This document shows positions 1 through 10,775 of a stretch of 64,000 nucleotides of DNA, piece after piece. The position numbers and the translations under genes were made by a program. Every line of letters begins with the position of its first letter. Positions within the stretch are counted from its first letter, which is position 1. Source of the DNA: Achatina immaculata (lineage: Eukaryota > Mollusca > Gastropoda > Stylommatophora > Achatinidae); assembly GCA_009760885.1 (NCBI GenBank), contig CM019721.1:23143990-23207989 (forward strand), given 5' to 3'. The notes beneath the pieces were generated by a model that was not told the DNA's origin, made no database searches, and saw nothing but the letters and a program-made list of their open reading frames with translations.

Positions 1-85
1 TTAGGAATAGAGGGGAACGGAGGGGAACTTTATCTGCAGCAGTGAGCCTTAATGGCTCTGAAAGCTGAAGAAGAAGAAGAAGAAG
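1..85 (+). mobile_element. Non-LTR retrotransposon 3' tip with GAA tail
   Basis: The stretch ending in the GAA microsatellite matches the reverse complement of sequence near 13985-14060 and 56118-56170 (shared core GCAGTGAGCCTTAATGGCTC). At 57 kb the same family runs on into a recognisable reverse transcriptase C-terminus, so this is read as the extreme 3' end of that family on the plus strand. It is cut by the window start. Positions 88-115 resemble the 35-bp repeat at 3471-3640. Confidence 0.55.
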
Positions 86-289
86 AATTGTCAAGAACTA
101 AAACCGTGGTTTTTTTTTCAACTTGACGAGCTGTGCACGGATAGATGTGTTTCTCTTCCAAGTGGAGCTTAACAAGACTCATAATTTTTAAGCTTGTTCG
201 GTGGATTTTAAAAAGTCATTAAAAAAACCTCATTTCCTTTCTTTAAAACAATTTATGACTATTTGCTTCCATTACATCGAATGTGTGGA

Positions 290-392
290 AAGAATGAAAG
301 ATGGAGTGATGAAGGGCAGAATATAAGACGGGCCTGCGTACCCAATCTTTACCCTTTAAAAATAAAGATTATTCATTCATTCATTCATTCCC

Positions 393-445
<53 letters not shown>
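290..445 (+). mobile_element. Non-LTR 3' end with AATAAAG, ATTC and CT tails
   Basis: About 85 bp are nearly identical to 62935-63025 (shared text includes GATGAAGGGCAGAAT and GACGGGCCTG). Both copies end in AAAAATAAAGATT followed by an ATTC microsatellite and a CT tract. A third copy lies in reverse at 9540-9600. The polyadenylation-like hexamer plus microsatellite tail suggests the 3' terminus of a non-LTR retrotransposon or SINE. Confidence 0.55.
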
Positions 446-447
<2 letters not shown>

Positions 448-789
448 CCTCCTCCAGCTTATCTCCTATCCACATATACCTCCCCTCGTTTTGCCTGAGC
501 ATCCTATATAGAGCTACCTGCACTTTAAGAAAACACTCAGACATTAACCTCGCTCACCTGCTCTCGTTTAAATTCTGATTTTCCCCCACTCCTTACGTCA
601 GCTGAACTGTCTGCACTTACCGCCCTGGTAGTGAGTATATTACTTTATTACTTTGTTTTTCTTACTTGTTACTTTTTAACTCCTCTGTTTTCAAGGCCTT
701 TGCTATATCCGTACCTATGTTTTGTTTCTAATTGTTAAATTTTCACAAGCTTCATTAAAAACAAATAAATAACTAAAATTACTACAAAA

Positions 790-1070
790 GAAAGGCGTTC
801 TGAGAAATAACGACTGTGGTATAATTGGTTCTATTAAAGGAGGTGGATACAGGTGAGTACTTCAGTTGTAGAAAAAAAAAGAAAAAGTGAAGAAAGTGAG
901 CAGTAACGTGAGGGGCATAAAAAAACAGGATCATACAACAATTCAATATTTCGGCGAAAGCCTTTTTCAAGGATCACAAACTAAAACAACACAGCAGATA
1001 AAAACGCGACAAACAGATAAGTGTTTGAGAAGAGTTATTTACGTCAAGAAAACAGATAAACGCACTTGAT
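790..1070 (-). mobile_element. Penelope-like element 3' UTR fragment
   Basis: On the minus strand this shares with 22985-23185 and 12160-12350 the order: CTTGA box, GGC..GCCGAAA stem, TTGTATG, a T-rich run and a terminal block near GAACCA. Related copies at 8.2-8.8 kb and 39.2-40.0 kb adjoin a GIY-YIG endonuclease, so I assign it to the 3' non-coding part of a Penelope-like element. No coding part remains. Confidence 0.45.
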
Positions 1071-1140
1071 AAAGATACAACTAACGCTAGAGTTAGAACA
1101 TATCTAGAACAAAGATCCAATGATTTGGGGCAAGCAAGAT

Positions 1141-1375
1141 GACCACTGTCAAGACGGTGCGCCATACGACCACTGTCAAGACAGCACACCACACGACCAC
1201 TGTCAAAACAACACACCACACGACCACTGTCAGGACAGCACATTACACGACCACTGTCAAGACAGCATACTACACGACCACTGTCAAGACAGCACACTAT
1301 ACGACCACTGTCAAGACAACACACAACACGACCACTGCCAAGACAGCACACCACACGACCACTGCCAAGACACTA
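1141..1375. repeat. 27-bp minisatellite, about 9 copies
   Basis: The unit begins GACCACTGTCAAGACAGCAC. Because 27 is a multiple of three, several frames stay open on both strands and encode 9-residue repeats. These open frames are artefacts of the array and no start context or domain supports a protein. Confidence 0.9.
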
Positions 1376-1674
1376 CGTCACAGAAAGCACTGGCGCTTGG
1401 AAGAAAGGGAAACACGAGAAGAAGTGAAGAGATAACACGAGAAGTGAAGAGATAACATGAGAAGAAGTGAAGAGATAACACAACAAAAACCTTGTACATA
1501 TTCTTGTATGAAGCATAGCGCTAGACCCTCACTTCGAGTTCTTTCACACACTGACAGTGTAAAATATCTGCGTAAAGATCAAGGTACTATCTATTTACAG
1601 AAATGTATGTTTTGTTCTGTTGTGTCTATCGTTTTATTCTGAATTTTGCTCAACATCGACTAATGTTTAATTGT

Positions 1675-2010
1675 CTTCTTCCGTGTACTCTGTACTGATG
1701 TGAGATTTTCTTCCCTGTACTATGTACTGTTGTGAGATTTTCTTCCATGTATTCTGTACTGTTGTGAGATTTTCTTCCATGTATTCTGTACTGTTGTGAG
1801 ATTTTCTTCCATGTATTCTGTACTGTTGTGAGATTTATTTCCCTGTATTCTGTACTGTTGTGAGGTTGTTGTCTTCCCTGTATTCTATACTGTTGCGAGA
1901 TTTTCTTTCATGTATTCTGCACAGATGCAAGATTGTTTTCTACCCTCTGTTCTGTACTGTTGTAAGACTGTTTTCTTCCGTGTATTCTGTACTGTTGTAA
2001 GATTGTTCTA
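1675..2010. repeat. 32-bp minisatellite, about 10 copies
   Basis: The unit contains TGTTGTGAGATTTTCTTCC followed by a TGTATTCTGTAC-like block. Central copies are almost identical and the edge copies are diverged with small indels. Confidence 0.9.
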
Positions 2011-2129
2011 TCAGCCATGAGTTTTGAGAATAACTAGTTGACGACAACTTTGAGTTGATGTTCCGCACTATTTGAGGAGGAACCGAGGTTCAAACTTGAA
2101 AACTTAAGAGACGCAAAGGCACGAAAAAT

Positions 2130-2340
2130 AGAATTCAGTCAGTTATTTGCATGTCCCTTGCGGAATTTTGTCTCCCTAACATCTCTCCTGTAGGCCTCTC
2201 TGTTGTGAGCAAAGCACCCTGCTGCAGATGCATCCATTCTCAGATAATCTTTCAGCCATCTTCGCCTTGGTCTTCGTCTCTTTCTTCTTTTCCCATTATG
2301 CGGCCTTCAATTCTGTCTTCTCATAATTATCATGTCCAAC
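2130..2340 (-). mobile_element. Non-LTR RT C-terminal fragment
   Basis: Read on the minus strand this is a degraded copy of the family at 55750-56010. The shared order is a Lys/Arg-rich GRPRRK-like segment, an IVDDL-like segment, a Cys/His-poor tail and the terminal GGGACATGCAAAT. It is one of seven such 3' fragments in the window. It is frameshifted and non-functional. Confidence 0.65.
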
Positions 2341-2399
2341 AAGAATATTGCATACCATTACTGTGGACAGTCATGCAAATCTAACATTTGATGGAGTCA

Positions 2400-3080
2400 A
2401 CCAAAAGAGGAGCTAGACTGTGTTGGGTAAAAACTGCCAAGAACAGTTGATACCTGCCTGGTTTGAACCTTTTCTTACACGAAAAGTACACGTATAAATG
2501 TAAGTACAAGATGTAAAAAACAAACTGTAAAACTGTCAACAGCAAAAAAAAGGGCCTAGCTCTGTTACTGGTCCCGGGGAGTGGCCTCATTACCCCGGGG
2601 CCTGCCCCTACCTGTTCGGGCTGTGACATGGGGATTTCCTTCAGTGCTTTTAGGGAGATGACTCCAATTGTTGTGTTGATTGTGTGTTGTGCGTGATACA
2701 GCATCTAGTTAGGATTTGCGTCCATTGCCCTTGGCTACATGTAACTCAGTGAGTCCGTTCTTGACAAGTGTTTTGGGGGAGATTACTCTGTGACTGTTCC
2801 TGGAGTTCTTGTTTGATGGATTTGTCAAAGTCCGATTTGTCCATTATGATGAGGTCCTCCAGTTTGACTCTTGCTGCTAGTTGGTCAGACCTGGTTTTCT
2901 CCCTGGACTCCGGCGTGACCTGGACAGTACATCCACGTGATGTTTTTGATGTGCGATTTATCAGTTATTTCTAGCCGTTCACTTCTTACGGTTTTGTGTT
3001 CCAGTTTCCTCAGCAGGCTTTGAGAATCACTAATGATGATTCGGTTCGTTTTTGGATCACCTCTCAGTTTAATGCCTATA
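2400..3080. other. No gene recognised
   Basis: Unique-looking sequence. The short open frames at 2381-2704 (minus) and 2768-2974 (plus) have no recognisable domain. It could be an old retroelement body: the plus-strand text around 2770-3060 is pyrimidine-rich like other reversed RT fragments here, but I cannot align it. Confidence 0.4.
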
Positions 3081-3085
3081 AACGA

Positions 3086-3370
3086 TAATCATCGCCAGCA
3101 TCTTTCCTCAGTAATTGTTGTCAATGGCTTCATCTGTCTTTCTGCAAACAAAGATGTTATTTCTGATGGTGTTCGGCCAAAATATTCTTCCAATTCTTCG
3201 TAAATATTTATCTGGGAAGAACTCGGCTTATTTTCTATAGTTTCCAGAACTATAGAAAACAAGCTGAATTCTTTTCGGAAAAAAGGCGAAGGACAGGTGT
3301 TTGTAGAAAACCCTTGTGGAAGCCCAGGGTGCCTTGGGCACTTAAGGTTCAGAGAGAGAGAGAGAGAAAC
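3086..3370 (-). mobile_element. Non-LTR RT C-terminal fragment, rearranged
   Basis: The minus-strand peptide MKPLTTITEERC matches the MKPLTAIIEERCCRWLGHV peptide encoded at 48058-48130. The AACCTTAAGTGCCC block at its far end matches 47867-47885, also in a fragment of this family. The spacing between blocks differs between the copies, so at least one is rearranged. It ends in a GA microsatellite. Confidence 0.5.
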
Positions 3371-3470
3371 GATATACACCTATATATTATATTTTTATTC
3401 ATCTTTTTGTAGTATTTTATCTAACATAGCTTAAATATAAGTATACCCACTAAGGCGTTTTGTTCATTCT

Positions 3471-3640
3471 ATTGTCAAGAACTGTAACCGTGTTTAACTC
3501 ATGCTATTGTCAAGAACTATAACCGTGTTTAACTCATACTATTGTCAAGAACTGTAACCGTGTTTAACTCATGCTATTGTCAAGAACTGTAACCGTGTTT
3601 AACACATGCTATTGTCAAGAACTATAACCGTGGTTTGCTC
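3471..3640. repeat. 35-bp minisatellite, about 5 copies
   Basis: The unit starts ATTGTCAAGAACTGTAACCG. One diverged monomer also lies at 88-115, more than 3 kb away. Confidence 0.85.
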
Positions 3641-4600
3641 ATGCAGACACTACCAGAATGTTAACATCAGGGAATGACGTCAGCTTATTAATATTTCACT
3701 TTCTGCGCACTTTCCTAAAGTGTTTAATCACACAAAGTTGTGTTCTGGGGCTAAAATAGCTCCAGGCTGGAGAGAAACTGGGTAACTGTGGATGAAAACG
3801 AGAGACAAGGGGAGTAGTCATATTGTTCTGAACCTGTGGTTTACTTAACGTACGGCTCGACCTTTCCGTCATTGCTCGTGAGCCCGGGCCGACAGTCTAA
3901 ACATTTGAAAGAGCTGGCACGAGCGGTCGAGAAAACTTTCCGGCTGTTAATCAAGGTCTCACCCACGCCATTGTTCAGCGTGTTCAAGTTGGCTGCTCCT
4001 ACGTGAAATATTAAGTTGTTGTTGTTGGTCGTTGCTGTTGTTGTTGTTTTTGTTGTTTTTGTTGCTGTTCGGAATAAATTATGACATGAAACTATGTTTC
4101 CAACAATTAATTATTGATAACACAGCCCGACAAACTTTTTTTTTCTCCTAAGTGCCTTGGTTTTTAGGCCTGTTCCTAGGCTTATATGGGGGGCGCTGAT
4201 TCAGAAAATTGCATTGGATAGACCACATCAGCCATAGTTTCTTACATATGGTTGGCATCAGCTCTAGTTTCTTACATAATGGTTCAATTTATAAAATTTT
4301 AGTCCGCTCTTTAACAAATCTCTTCTGCGGAATTAGGATATCATAACATACTGTCTTATGTGAATGGGAAGATTTATGTATTTAATTTACCCACATTTTG
4401 TGTGTGTGTACAATGACCTTGTTTCACAACTGTTTGTCTACTTTCTTTCCTGTAATGTACACTGGCATAAAAAAGTGTAGCTCAAATGACAAAATCGCTT
4501 TTGTTCTGTTTTATTACATAATTATGTGCACAAAATTAAGAAAGTAAATCATGGTTTTTCATAGACTAAATAAATGTGTATACAAAAGGTTTCTCAACCT
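3641..4600. other. No gene recognised
   Basis: AT-rich single-copy-looking DNA with a short GTT-rich tract near 4016-4070. I see no coding, RNA or mobile-element signature here. Confidence 0.4.
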
Positions 4601-4649
4601 GATCTTTTTAAAACAGTTGCGGTGTATAATAGTTATGATCATTTTACTT

Positions 4650-6270
4650 TTGCAAATCGAACACCATAGAGGTTATGGCTACTTCAAGACGGAGCTGTTT
4701 GAGTCATCCCGACGTGTTTTGCTATATTTGTGGGAGTACACACTGAAAGCAAGTAGGAAACCTATTTCTGAGTTTGTAAAAAAAAAATCGTTTGTAGGTT
4801 ATTTTGGTGCCAAGCTTGGAGATCAAGATAAGCCATGGGCTCCTTATATTGTATGCAAAACGTGTACGGAGCATTTGCGCTAGTGGACAAATGGAAAGAG
4901 AAGCTGCCTGAAATTTGGAGTACCAGTGGTGTGGAGGGAACCGAAAAACCTCTTCGAAGACTGATACTTTTTTGTACTGTTAATATCATCAGTCGAAATA
5001 AGTGTGACAAGTTGTCTTACCCTGATCTACCTTCAGCCTGGAGACCTGTTCCACACTCAGATCTGGTACCCGTTCCACCTTTCCTTAAACTAACACAGCT
5101 CTCAGATCTTGTACCCGTTCCACCTTTTCTTAAACTACCACAGCTCTCAGATCTTGTACCCGTTCCACCTTTCCTTAAACTACCACAGCTCTCAGATCTT
5201 GTACCCGTTCCACCTTTCCTTAAACTACCACAGCTCTCAGATCTTGTACCTGTTCCATCTTTCCTTGAACTACCACAGCTCTCAGAGGATGAGTCTTGTA
5301 TGTCTGATATCACACACAGTAAAGTAAGCAGGGGCAGTGACAGTGAATGCCACACTTCACATAGTGATAGTTATGATCAGAATGAACTGAGTGATCTGAT
5401 CAGGGATTTAAATCTTCCCAAAGAGTCTTCTAAATTCCTTGCCCCTAGACTAAAGAAAAAGAATGTACTTCAGCCTGGAATGAAAATGACATTTTATCGA
5501 AGCAGAGAAAATGATTTGCTGCCATTCTTTACCGAAGACAACAACTTAGTATTCTGCACTGACATCGGAAACCTTGGATGAAAATTGGTCTTTCAGACTG
5601 TAACCCAAGTCAGTGGTGTCCTTTCATCGACAGTTCAAAATGTAGTTTGAAATGTTTTCTTTTAAATAACAGCAACAAATATGGTTCTATTCCAATCGGT
5701 CATTCCACCAGGATGAAAGAAGAGTACAAGGTCTGATGAAACAATTTGTAAAGGCTTTTAATAAAGATGATTTGTGCACTGAATACATAGCTCGCAAGTT
5801 ACCTGGACTTATCATGGAAAAAACCAAAGCAGGAATTTTCGATGGTCCACAGACCAGACAGCTTATAAATAACCCACATCTGGTCTTCATTTGTTCTTGT
5901 TGTGAAAAGCTTTCTTGGCAACAAGAAAGCAGACAACTACACTCAATTAGTAGAGGATATCCTCTTTCATTTCAACAGGCTTGGCTGTAACATGAGTGTT
6001 AAAATCCATTATCTGCACAGTCACTTAGATCGCTTTCCAGAGAACCTTGGTGACTTAAGCGAAGAGCAACGTGAAAGACTTCACCAAGACATAAAAACAA
6101 TGGAAGCCAGATACCAAGGAAGGTGGGATGCACACATGATGGTAGATTATTGTTGGAATCTTATGTGGGATTGTCCTGGCAGATCCCTCTCTCGGAAGTC
6201 TTACAAAAAGATCTTTTTGTGTGTCGAATGTGTGACAAGTTTGTATCACAAACTTGCGCTTTTGGTATGA
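4650..6270 (+). pseudogene. Pseudogene of a dispersed metazoan zinc-finger-like gene family
   Basis: The conceptual product keeps the order of a large, often multicopy family found in many invertebrates. It has an N-terminal Cys-containing region with GDQDKPWAP (about 4825-4850), a VVWREPK segment (about 4930), YPDLPSAWRPVPHS (about 5020-5055), a proline-rich linker, an acidic middle part, a LFIDSSK-like segment reading PFIDSSK (about 5620), then MKQFVKAFNKDD and FPENLGDLSEEQ..HQDIKTME..YQGRWDAHMM near the C-terminus. The function of the family is unknown to me; its dispersal resembles a mobile or domesticated element. Lesions seen: an in-frame TAG at 4881-4883, a TGA near 4968 at an expected zinc-ligand-like position, a frameshift in a T run near 4976, another near 5575, a stop near 5735, and loss of roughly 90 residues between MKEEYKV and GLMKQF. 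No intact frame spans it. The 3' half is duplicated at 7091-7865. Confidence 0.75.
5056..5285 (+). repeat. 45-bp coding minisatellite inside the pseudogene
   Basis: Five copies of a 15-residue unit (SDLVPVPPFLKLPQL) replace the single PVPHS..PVP linker usual for this family. The period is a multiple of three, so the local frame stays open. The expansion could have arisen while the frame still mattered or simply by chance. Confidence 0.85.
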
Positions 6271-7090
6271 AATAAGTTGATTTTCATGTAGTCCACTTTT
6301 CTTGTAATTTTTAATATGTTTCCTTTATGTTTAAAAGATATTAATTTAATTACTGCTTTAAAATATCCTGATTTTTTGGGGGCGAGCAGAATGAAGAGTG
6401 GTACGTTGCATATGTTTTGTTTCTCAAAAAATAGAACTGATAGTGGAAACCTTGTGTCATTTTTTGGAATCAGCGGGTCAAATATACCCAGAAACAGATC
6501 TAACATTTGAGGCACCATAATGTGTGTTGGTCAGTGTTATTGATAATAATTTTTTTTTCTATTCAGTGGCCTAACCAACAACTGTAGCAACACAACTCCA
6601 ACATAATTCATTATTTGTGCAACACAACTCCAACATACAATAATTAGTGTATAAGTATACAACTACACACGAAGCACTGCAGTAAAGCTGTGATACCAGA
6701 ATGTATAAACTAGGAAAAATGTAGGGACAGCTTTATTACTTAATGACTACAAAGTTGTGACGTTTCGGCGTGATCCTTAATCATACAAAAACATACAGGA
6801 CGAAGAAACAGATAAAAGAGATAAAGTATAGATTCACATGAATACTATTTTTTTTTAAATTAAAGAGTACTTAGCTGTAAATTGTAAGGTGTGGCTTGTC
6901 CGGCGGTGTGTGTAAGGAATGGATTTAGTAGAACGTGAAGACTGTGTGGCTCCAGCGTCCCATAATTTTGAATGCAGCGATTCTCAAGCGCCAGGCGGCT
7001 TGTGTCATCTGCGTGACATTGTTTGATGGCTGTTACCAGAAAATCAGATTTGCCTCTGAGTTGGGACCATTGAAATGATTTGGGACTGGT
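5495..7090. repeat. 1,595-bp tandem duplication, first unit
   Basis: Every segment examined recurs unchanged at +1,595 bp. The unit holds the 3' half of the pseudogene, an AT-rich spacer and a Penelope-like fragment. The breakpoint word TATCGAAGCA occurs at 5495-5504, 7090-7099 and 8685-8694. Confidence 0.95.
6585..7090 (-). mobile_element. Penelope-like GIY-YIG endonuclease C-terminal part and 3' UTR
   Basis: The minus strand encodes the peptide SDFLVTAIKQC, then DDTSRLALENRCIQNYGTLE and a terminal LLNPF, which fits the C-terminal half of a Penelope-type GIY-YIG endonuclease (the Glu in LALENR is the expected metal-binding residue). The 3' UTR follows with the GCCGAAACGTC stem near 6760-6790. 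It lacks the YIGE start because the duplication breakpoint cuts it. Near 6590-6640 there are stray monomers of the 33-bp repeat found at 8763-9172. Confidence 0.65.
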
Positions 7091-7865
7091 ATCGAAGCAG
7101 AGAAAATGATTTGCTGCCATTCTTTACCGAAGACAACAACTTAGTATTCTGCACTGACATCGGAAACCTTGGATGAAAATTGGTCTTTCAGACTGTAACC
7201 CAAGTCAGTGGTGTCCTTTCATCGACAGTTCAAAATGTAGTTTGAAATGTTTTCTTTTAAATAACAGCAACAAATATGGTTCTATTCCAATCGGTCATTC
7301 CACCAGGATGAAAGAAGAGTACAAGGTCTGATGAAACAATTTGTAAAGGCTTTTAATAAAGATGATTTGTGCACTGAATACATAGCTCGCAAGTTACCTG
7401 GACTTATCATGGAAAAAACCAAAGCAGGAATTTTCGATGGTCCACAGACCAGACAGCTTATAAATAACCCACATCTGGTCTTCATTTGTTCTTGTTGTGA
7501 AAAGCTTTCTTGGCAACAAGAAAGCAGACAACTACACTCAATTAGTAGAGGATATCCTCTTTCATTTCAACAGGCTTGGCTGTAACATGAGTGTTAAAAT
7601 CCATTATCTGCACAGTCACTTAGATCGCTTTCCAGAGAACCTTGGTGACTTAAGCGAAGAGCAACGTGAAAGACTTCACCAAGACATAAAAACAATGGAA
7701 GCCAGATACCAAGGAAGGTGGGATGCACACATGATGGTAGATTATTGTTGGAATCTTATGTGGGATTGTCCTGGCAGATCCCTCTCTCGGAAGTCTTACA
7801 AAAAGATCTTTTTGTGTGTCGAATGTGTGACAAGTTTGTATCACAAACTTGCGCTTTTGGTATGA
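7091..7865 (+). pseudogene. Duplicated 3' half of the dispersed-family pseudogene
   Basis: Carries the same MKQFVKAFNKDD and HQDIKTME..YQGRWDAHMM segments and the same stops as the first copy. It starts inside the acidic-middle exon-like part and has no 5' end of its own. Confidence 0.8.
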
Positions 7866-8694
7866 AATAAGTTGATTTTCATGTAGTCCACTTTTCTTGT
7901 AATTTTTAATATGTTTCCTTTATGTTTAAAAGATATTAATTTAATTACTGCTTTAAAATATCCTGATTTTTTGGGGGCGAGCAGAATGAAGAGTGGTACG
8001 TTGCATATGTTTTGTTTCTCAAAAAATAGAACTGATAGTGGAAACCTTGTGTCATTTTTTGGAATCAGCGGGTCAAATATACCCAGAAACAGATCTAACA
8101 TTTGAGGCACCATAATGTGTGTTGGTCAGTGTTATTGATAATAATTTTTTTTTCTATTCAGTGGCCTAACCAACAACTGTAGCAACACAACTCCAACATA
8201 ATTCATTATTTGTGCAACACAACTCCAACATACAATAATTAGTGTATAAGTATACAACTACACACGAAGCACTGCAGTAAAGCTGTGATACCAGAATGTA
8301 TAAACTAGGAAAAATGTAGGGACAGCTTTATTACTTAATGACTACAAAGTTGTGACGTTTCGGCGTGATCCTTAATCATACAAAAACATACAGGACGAAG
8401 AAACAGATAAAAGAGATAAAGTATAGATTCACATGAATACTATTTTTTTTTAAATTAAAGAGTACTTAGCTGTAAATTGTAAGGTGTGGCTTGTCCGGCG
8501 GTGTGTGTAAGGAATGGATTTAGTAGAACGTGAAGACTGTGTGGCTCCAGCGTCCCATAATTTTGAATGCAGCGATTCTCAAGCGCCAGGCGGCTTGTGT
8601 CATCTGCGTGACATTGTTTGATGGCTGTTACCAGAAAATCAGATTTGCCTCTGAGTTGGGACCATTGAAATGATTTGGGACTGGTATCGAAGCA
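7091..8694. repeat. 1,595-bp tandem duplication, second unit
   Basis: Direct repeat of 5495-7090. All open frames of the first unit recur with identical translations, so divergence is very low and the event is recent or gene-converted. Confidence 0.95.
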
Positions 8695-8775
8695 TGCTGG
8701 GCAATGTCGTATAGATGTTTTTGCATGCGGTCCCCTAATCTGAGGCCATTCTCACCAATATAATTCACTGTTTGG
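8235..8775 (-). mobile_element. Penelope-like element: GIY-YIG endonuclease and 3' UTR
   Basis: Read from 8775 downwards on the minus strand: NYIGENGLRLGDRMQKHLYD, then IPVPNHFN, a frameshift, then FLVTAIKQC and DDTSRLALENRCIQNYG. These are the YIG motif, the conserved Arg of GLRLGDR, the HFN segment and the C-terminal Glu of the GIY-YIG nuclease that marks Penelope-like retroelements. A stop/frameshift near 8628 separates the two halves, so it is dead. No reverse transcriptase is attached; upstream is replaced by a 33-bp array. The 3' UTR bears the GCCGAAACGTC stem at about 8355-8385. Confidence 0.75.
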
Positions 8776-9172
8776 CCCAACACAACTCCGACATAATTCA
8801 CCGTTTGGCCCAACACAACTCCGACATAATTCACCGTTTGGCCCAACATAACTCCAACATAATTCACCGTTTGGCCCAACACAACTCCAACATAATTCAC
8901 TGTTTGGCCCAACACAACTCCAACATAATTCACTGTTTGGCCCAACACAACTTCAACATAATTCACTGTTTGGCCCAACACAACTCCGACATAATTCACC
9001 GTTTGGCCCAACACAAAATCCGATATAATTCACCGTTTGGCTCAACACAACTCCGACATAATTCACCGTTTGGCCCAACACAACTCCGACATAAGTCACC
9101 GTTTAGCCCAACACAACTCCAACATAATTCACTGTTTGGCCCAACACAACTCCAGCATAATTCACCGTTTGG
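8763..9172. repeat. 33-bp minisatellite, about 12 copies, grown from endonuclease codons
   Basis: The minus-strand translation is an 11-residue unit (GQTVNYVGVVL) whose last member runs straight into NYIGENGLRLG of the adjacent Penelope-like endonuclease. The unit therefore contains the region around the YIG motif. Both strands stay open because the period is a multiple of three. Confidence 0.9.
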
Positions 9173-9416
9173 TTTTGAAGAGCGACTAATTTCCAGGTGC
9201 ACACTTCTGACATTGTTGCTTATGTAATGTAGGTCAGGTTCATACAGTGACTGACAGACACGGAGGTGGTAGTTGTTGCTTTGATGGACAGTGGTAGGAA
9301 GAATTTGTCTACCCCGGGGGTGGGGGGAGGGGGGATAGGAGAACAACATAGGGTACTTACATATGTTAGCACTGTATTGTTATTGTTATTGTTTACACAT
9401 GGTAGTATTTGTTTTG

Positions 9417-9540
9417 TGGATGGATGGATGGATGGATGGATGGATGGATGGATGGATGGATGGATGGATGGATGGATGGATGGGAGAGAGAGAGAGAGAG
9501 AGAAAACGAACGAACGAACGAAAAAAAAGTTTTTCTTTCT
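9417..9540. repeat. GGAT, GA and CGAA microsatellites
   Basis: A run of about 16 GGAT units is followed by GA repeats and three to four CGAA units, then an A run. It abuts the reversed non-LTR tip at 9540-9600 and probably contains that element's tail. Confidence 0.85.
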
Positions 9541-9600
9541 CTTTCAAAGGGTTAAGATTTTGGGCACACAGGCTCGTCTGACGTTCTGCCATTGATCAAT
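9540..9600 (-). mobile_element. Non-LTR 3' tip
   Basis: The reverse complement matches the tips at 290-360 and 62935-63000 (GCCTGTGTGCCCAAAATCTT-like block). The CGAA tract just before it is the TTCG-type tail on the minus strand. Confidence 0.5.
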
Positions 9601-9676
9601 CATCGGTACTATTTTCTGAACACAAGAAACTGAACTGAAATCGCACGTGGTAACCTCCTTAAATTGTTTGGCTGGG

Positions 9677-10016
9677 GTGAAGGAGTACCCATACTGTAGA
9701 TAAACATTCTGTAAGGAGTACCGATACTGTAGATAAACATTCTGTAAGAAGTACCCATACTGTAGATAAACATTCTGTAAGAAGTACCCATACTGTAGAT
9801 AAACATTCTGTAAGGAGTACCCGTACTGTAGATAAACATTCTGTAAGGAATACCGATACTGTAGATAAACATTCTGTAAGGAGTACCGATACTGTAGATA
9901 AACATTCTGTAAGGAGCACCGGTACTGTAGATAAACATTCTGTGAGAAATACCCATACTGTAGATAAACATTCTGTAAGGAGTAAAGATACTGTAGATAA
10001 ACATTCTGTAAGGAGT
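9677..10016. repeat. 33-bp minisatellite, about 10 copies
   Basis: The unit contains TAGATAAACATTCTGTAAGG. Three minus-strand frames stay open through it; they are shadows of the repeat. Confidence 0.9.
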
Positions 10017-10310
10017 ACATAAAAAAGTTCCAATCTAGTGAAACAAAGGAGCATATCATTGCGCGCACAGCCGGGCGATATCGATCACTTTTTAGGTGTG
10101 AATGGATCTGAAGCCAAGCGCCTTGCAAGAACTACCAGGGGCTGACAAGCCAAAGAAATGGGTCAAGTTTTGACAGATAATTCTAGGTCTCAACCTGGTA
10201 TTATCTGCAGAAAAGTCAAGCAGTCCTGTAGATATTATTAGTAAATAGCTCGAAATAATATAGTGAACATTAAATTGTAGGATCACACAGGCAGACAGAC
10301 GGACGGAATG

Positions 10311-10317
10311 ACGGACG

Positions 10318-10400
<83 letters not shown>
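10311..10400. repeat. GATA microsatellite, about 22 copies
   Basis: Uninterrupted GATA/ATAG repeats that pass directly into the GGAT-rich tract. Confidence 0.95.
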
Positions 10401-10504
10401 GGGAAAATGGATGGATGGATGGATGGTAAAATGGATGGATGGATGGATGGATGGATGGATGGATGGATGGGAAAATGGATGGACGGATGGATGGGAAAAT
10501 GGAT

Positions 10505-10542
<38 letters not shown>

Positions 10543-10775
10543 ATGGATGGATGGATGGATGGGAAAATGGATGGATGGGAAAGTGGATAGATGGATGGAT
10601 GGGAAAATGGTTGGATGGATAGATGGATGGGTGGATGGATGGATGGATGGATGGATGGGAAAATGGTTGGATGGATAGATGGATGGGTGGATGAATGGAT
10701 GAATGGATGGGAAAATGGATGGATGGATGGATGGATGGATGGATGGATGGAAAAATGGTTGGATGGATGGATGGA
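10400..10775. repeat. GGAT-rich complex microsatellite
   Basis: Blocks of GGAT are broken at intervals by GGGAAAATGGATGGATGG, giving a higher-order pattern. Long open frames of Trp/Met/Asp/Gly or Ile/His/Pro/Ser are repeat artefacts. Confidence 0.95.
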
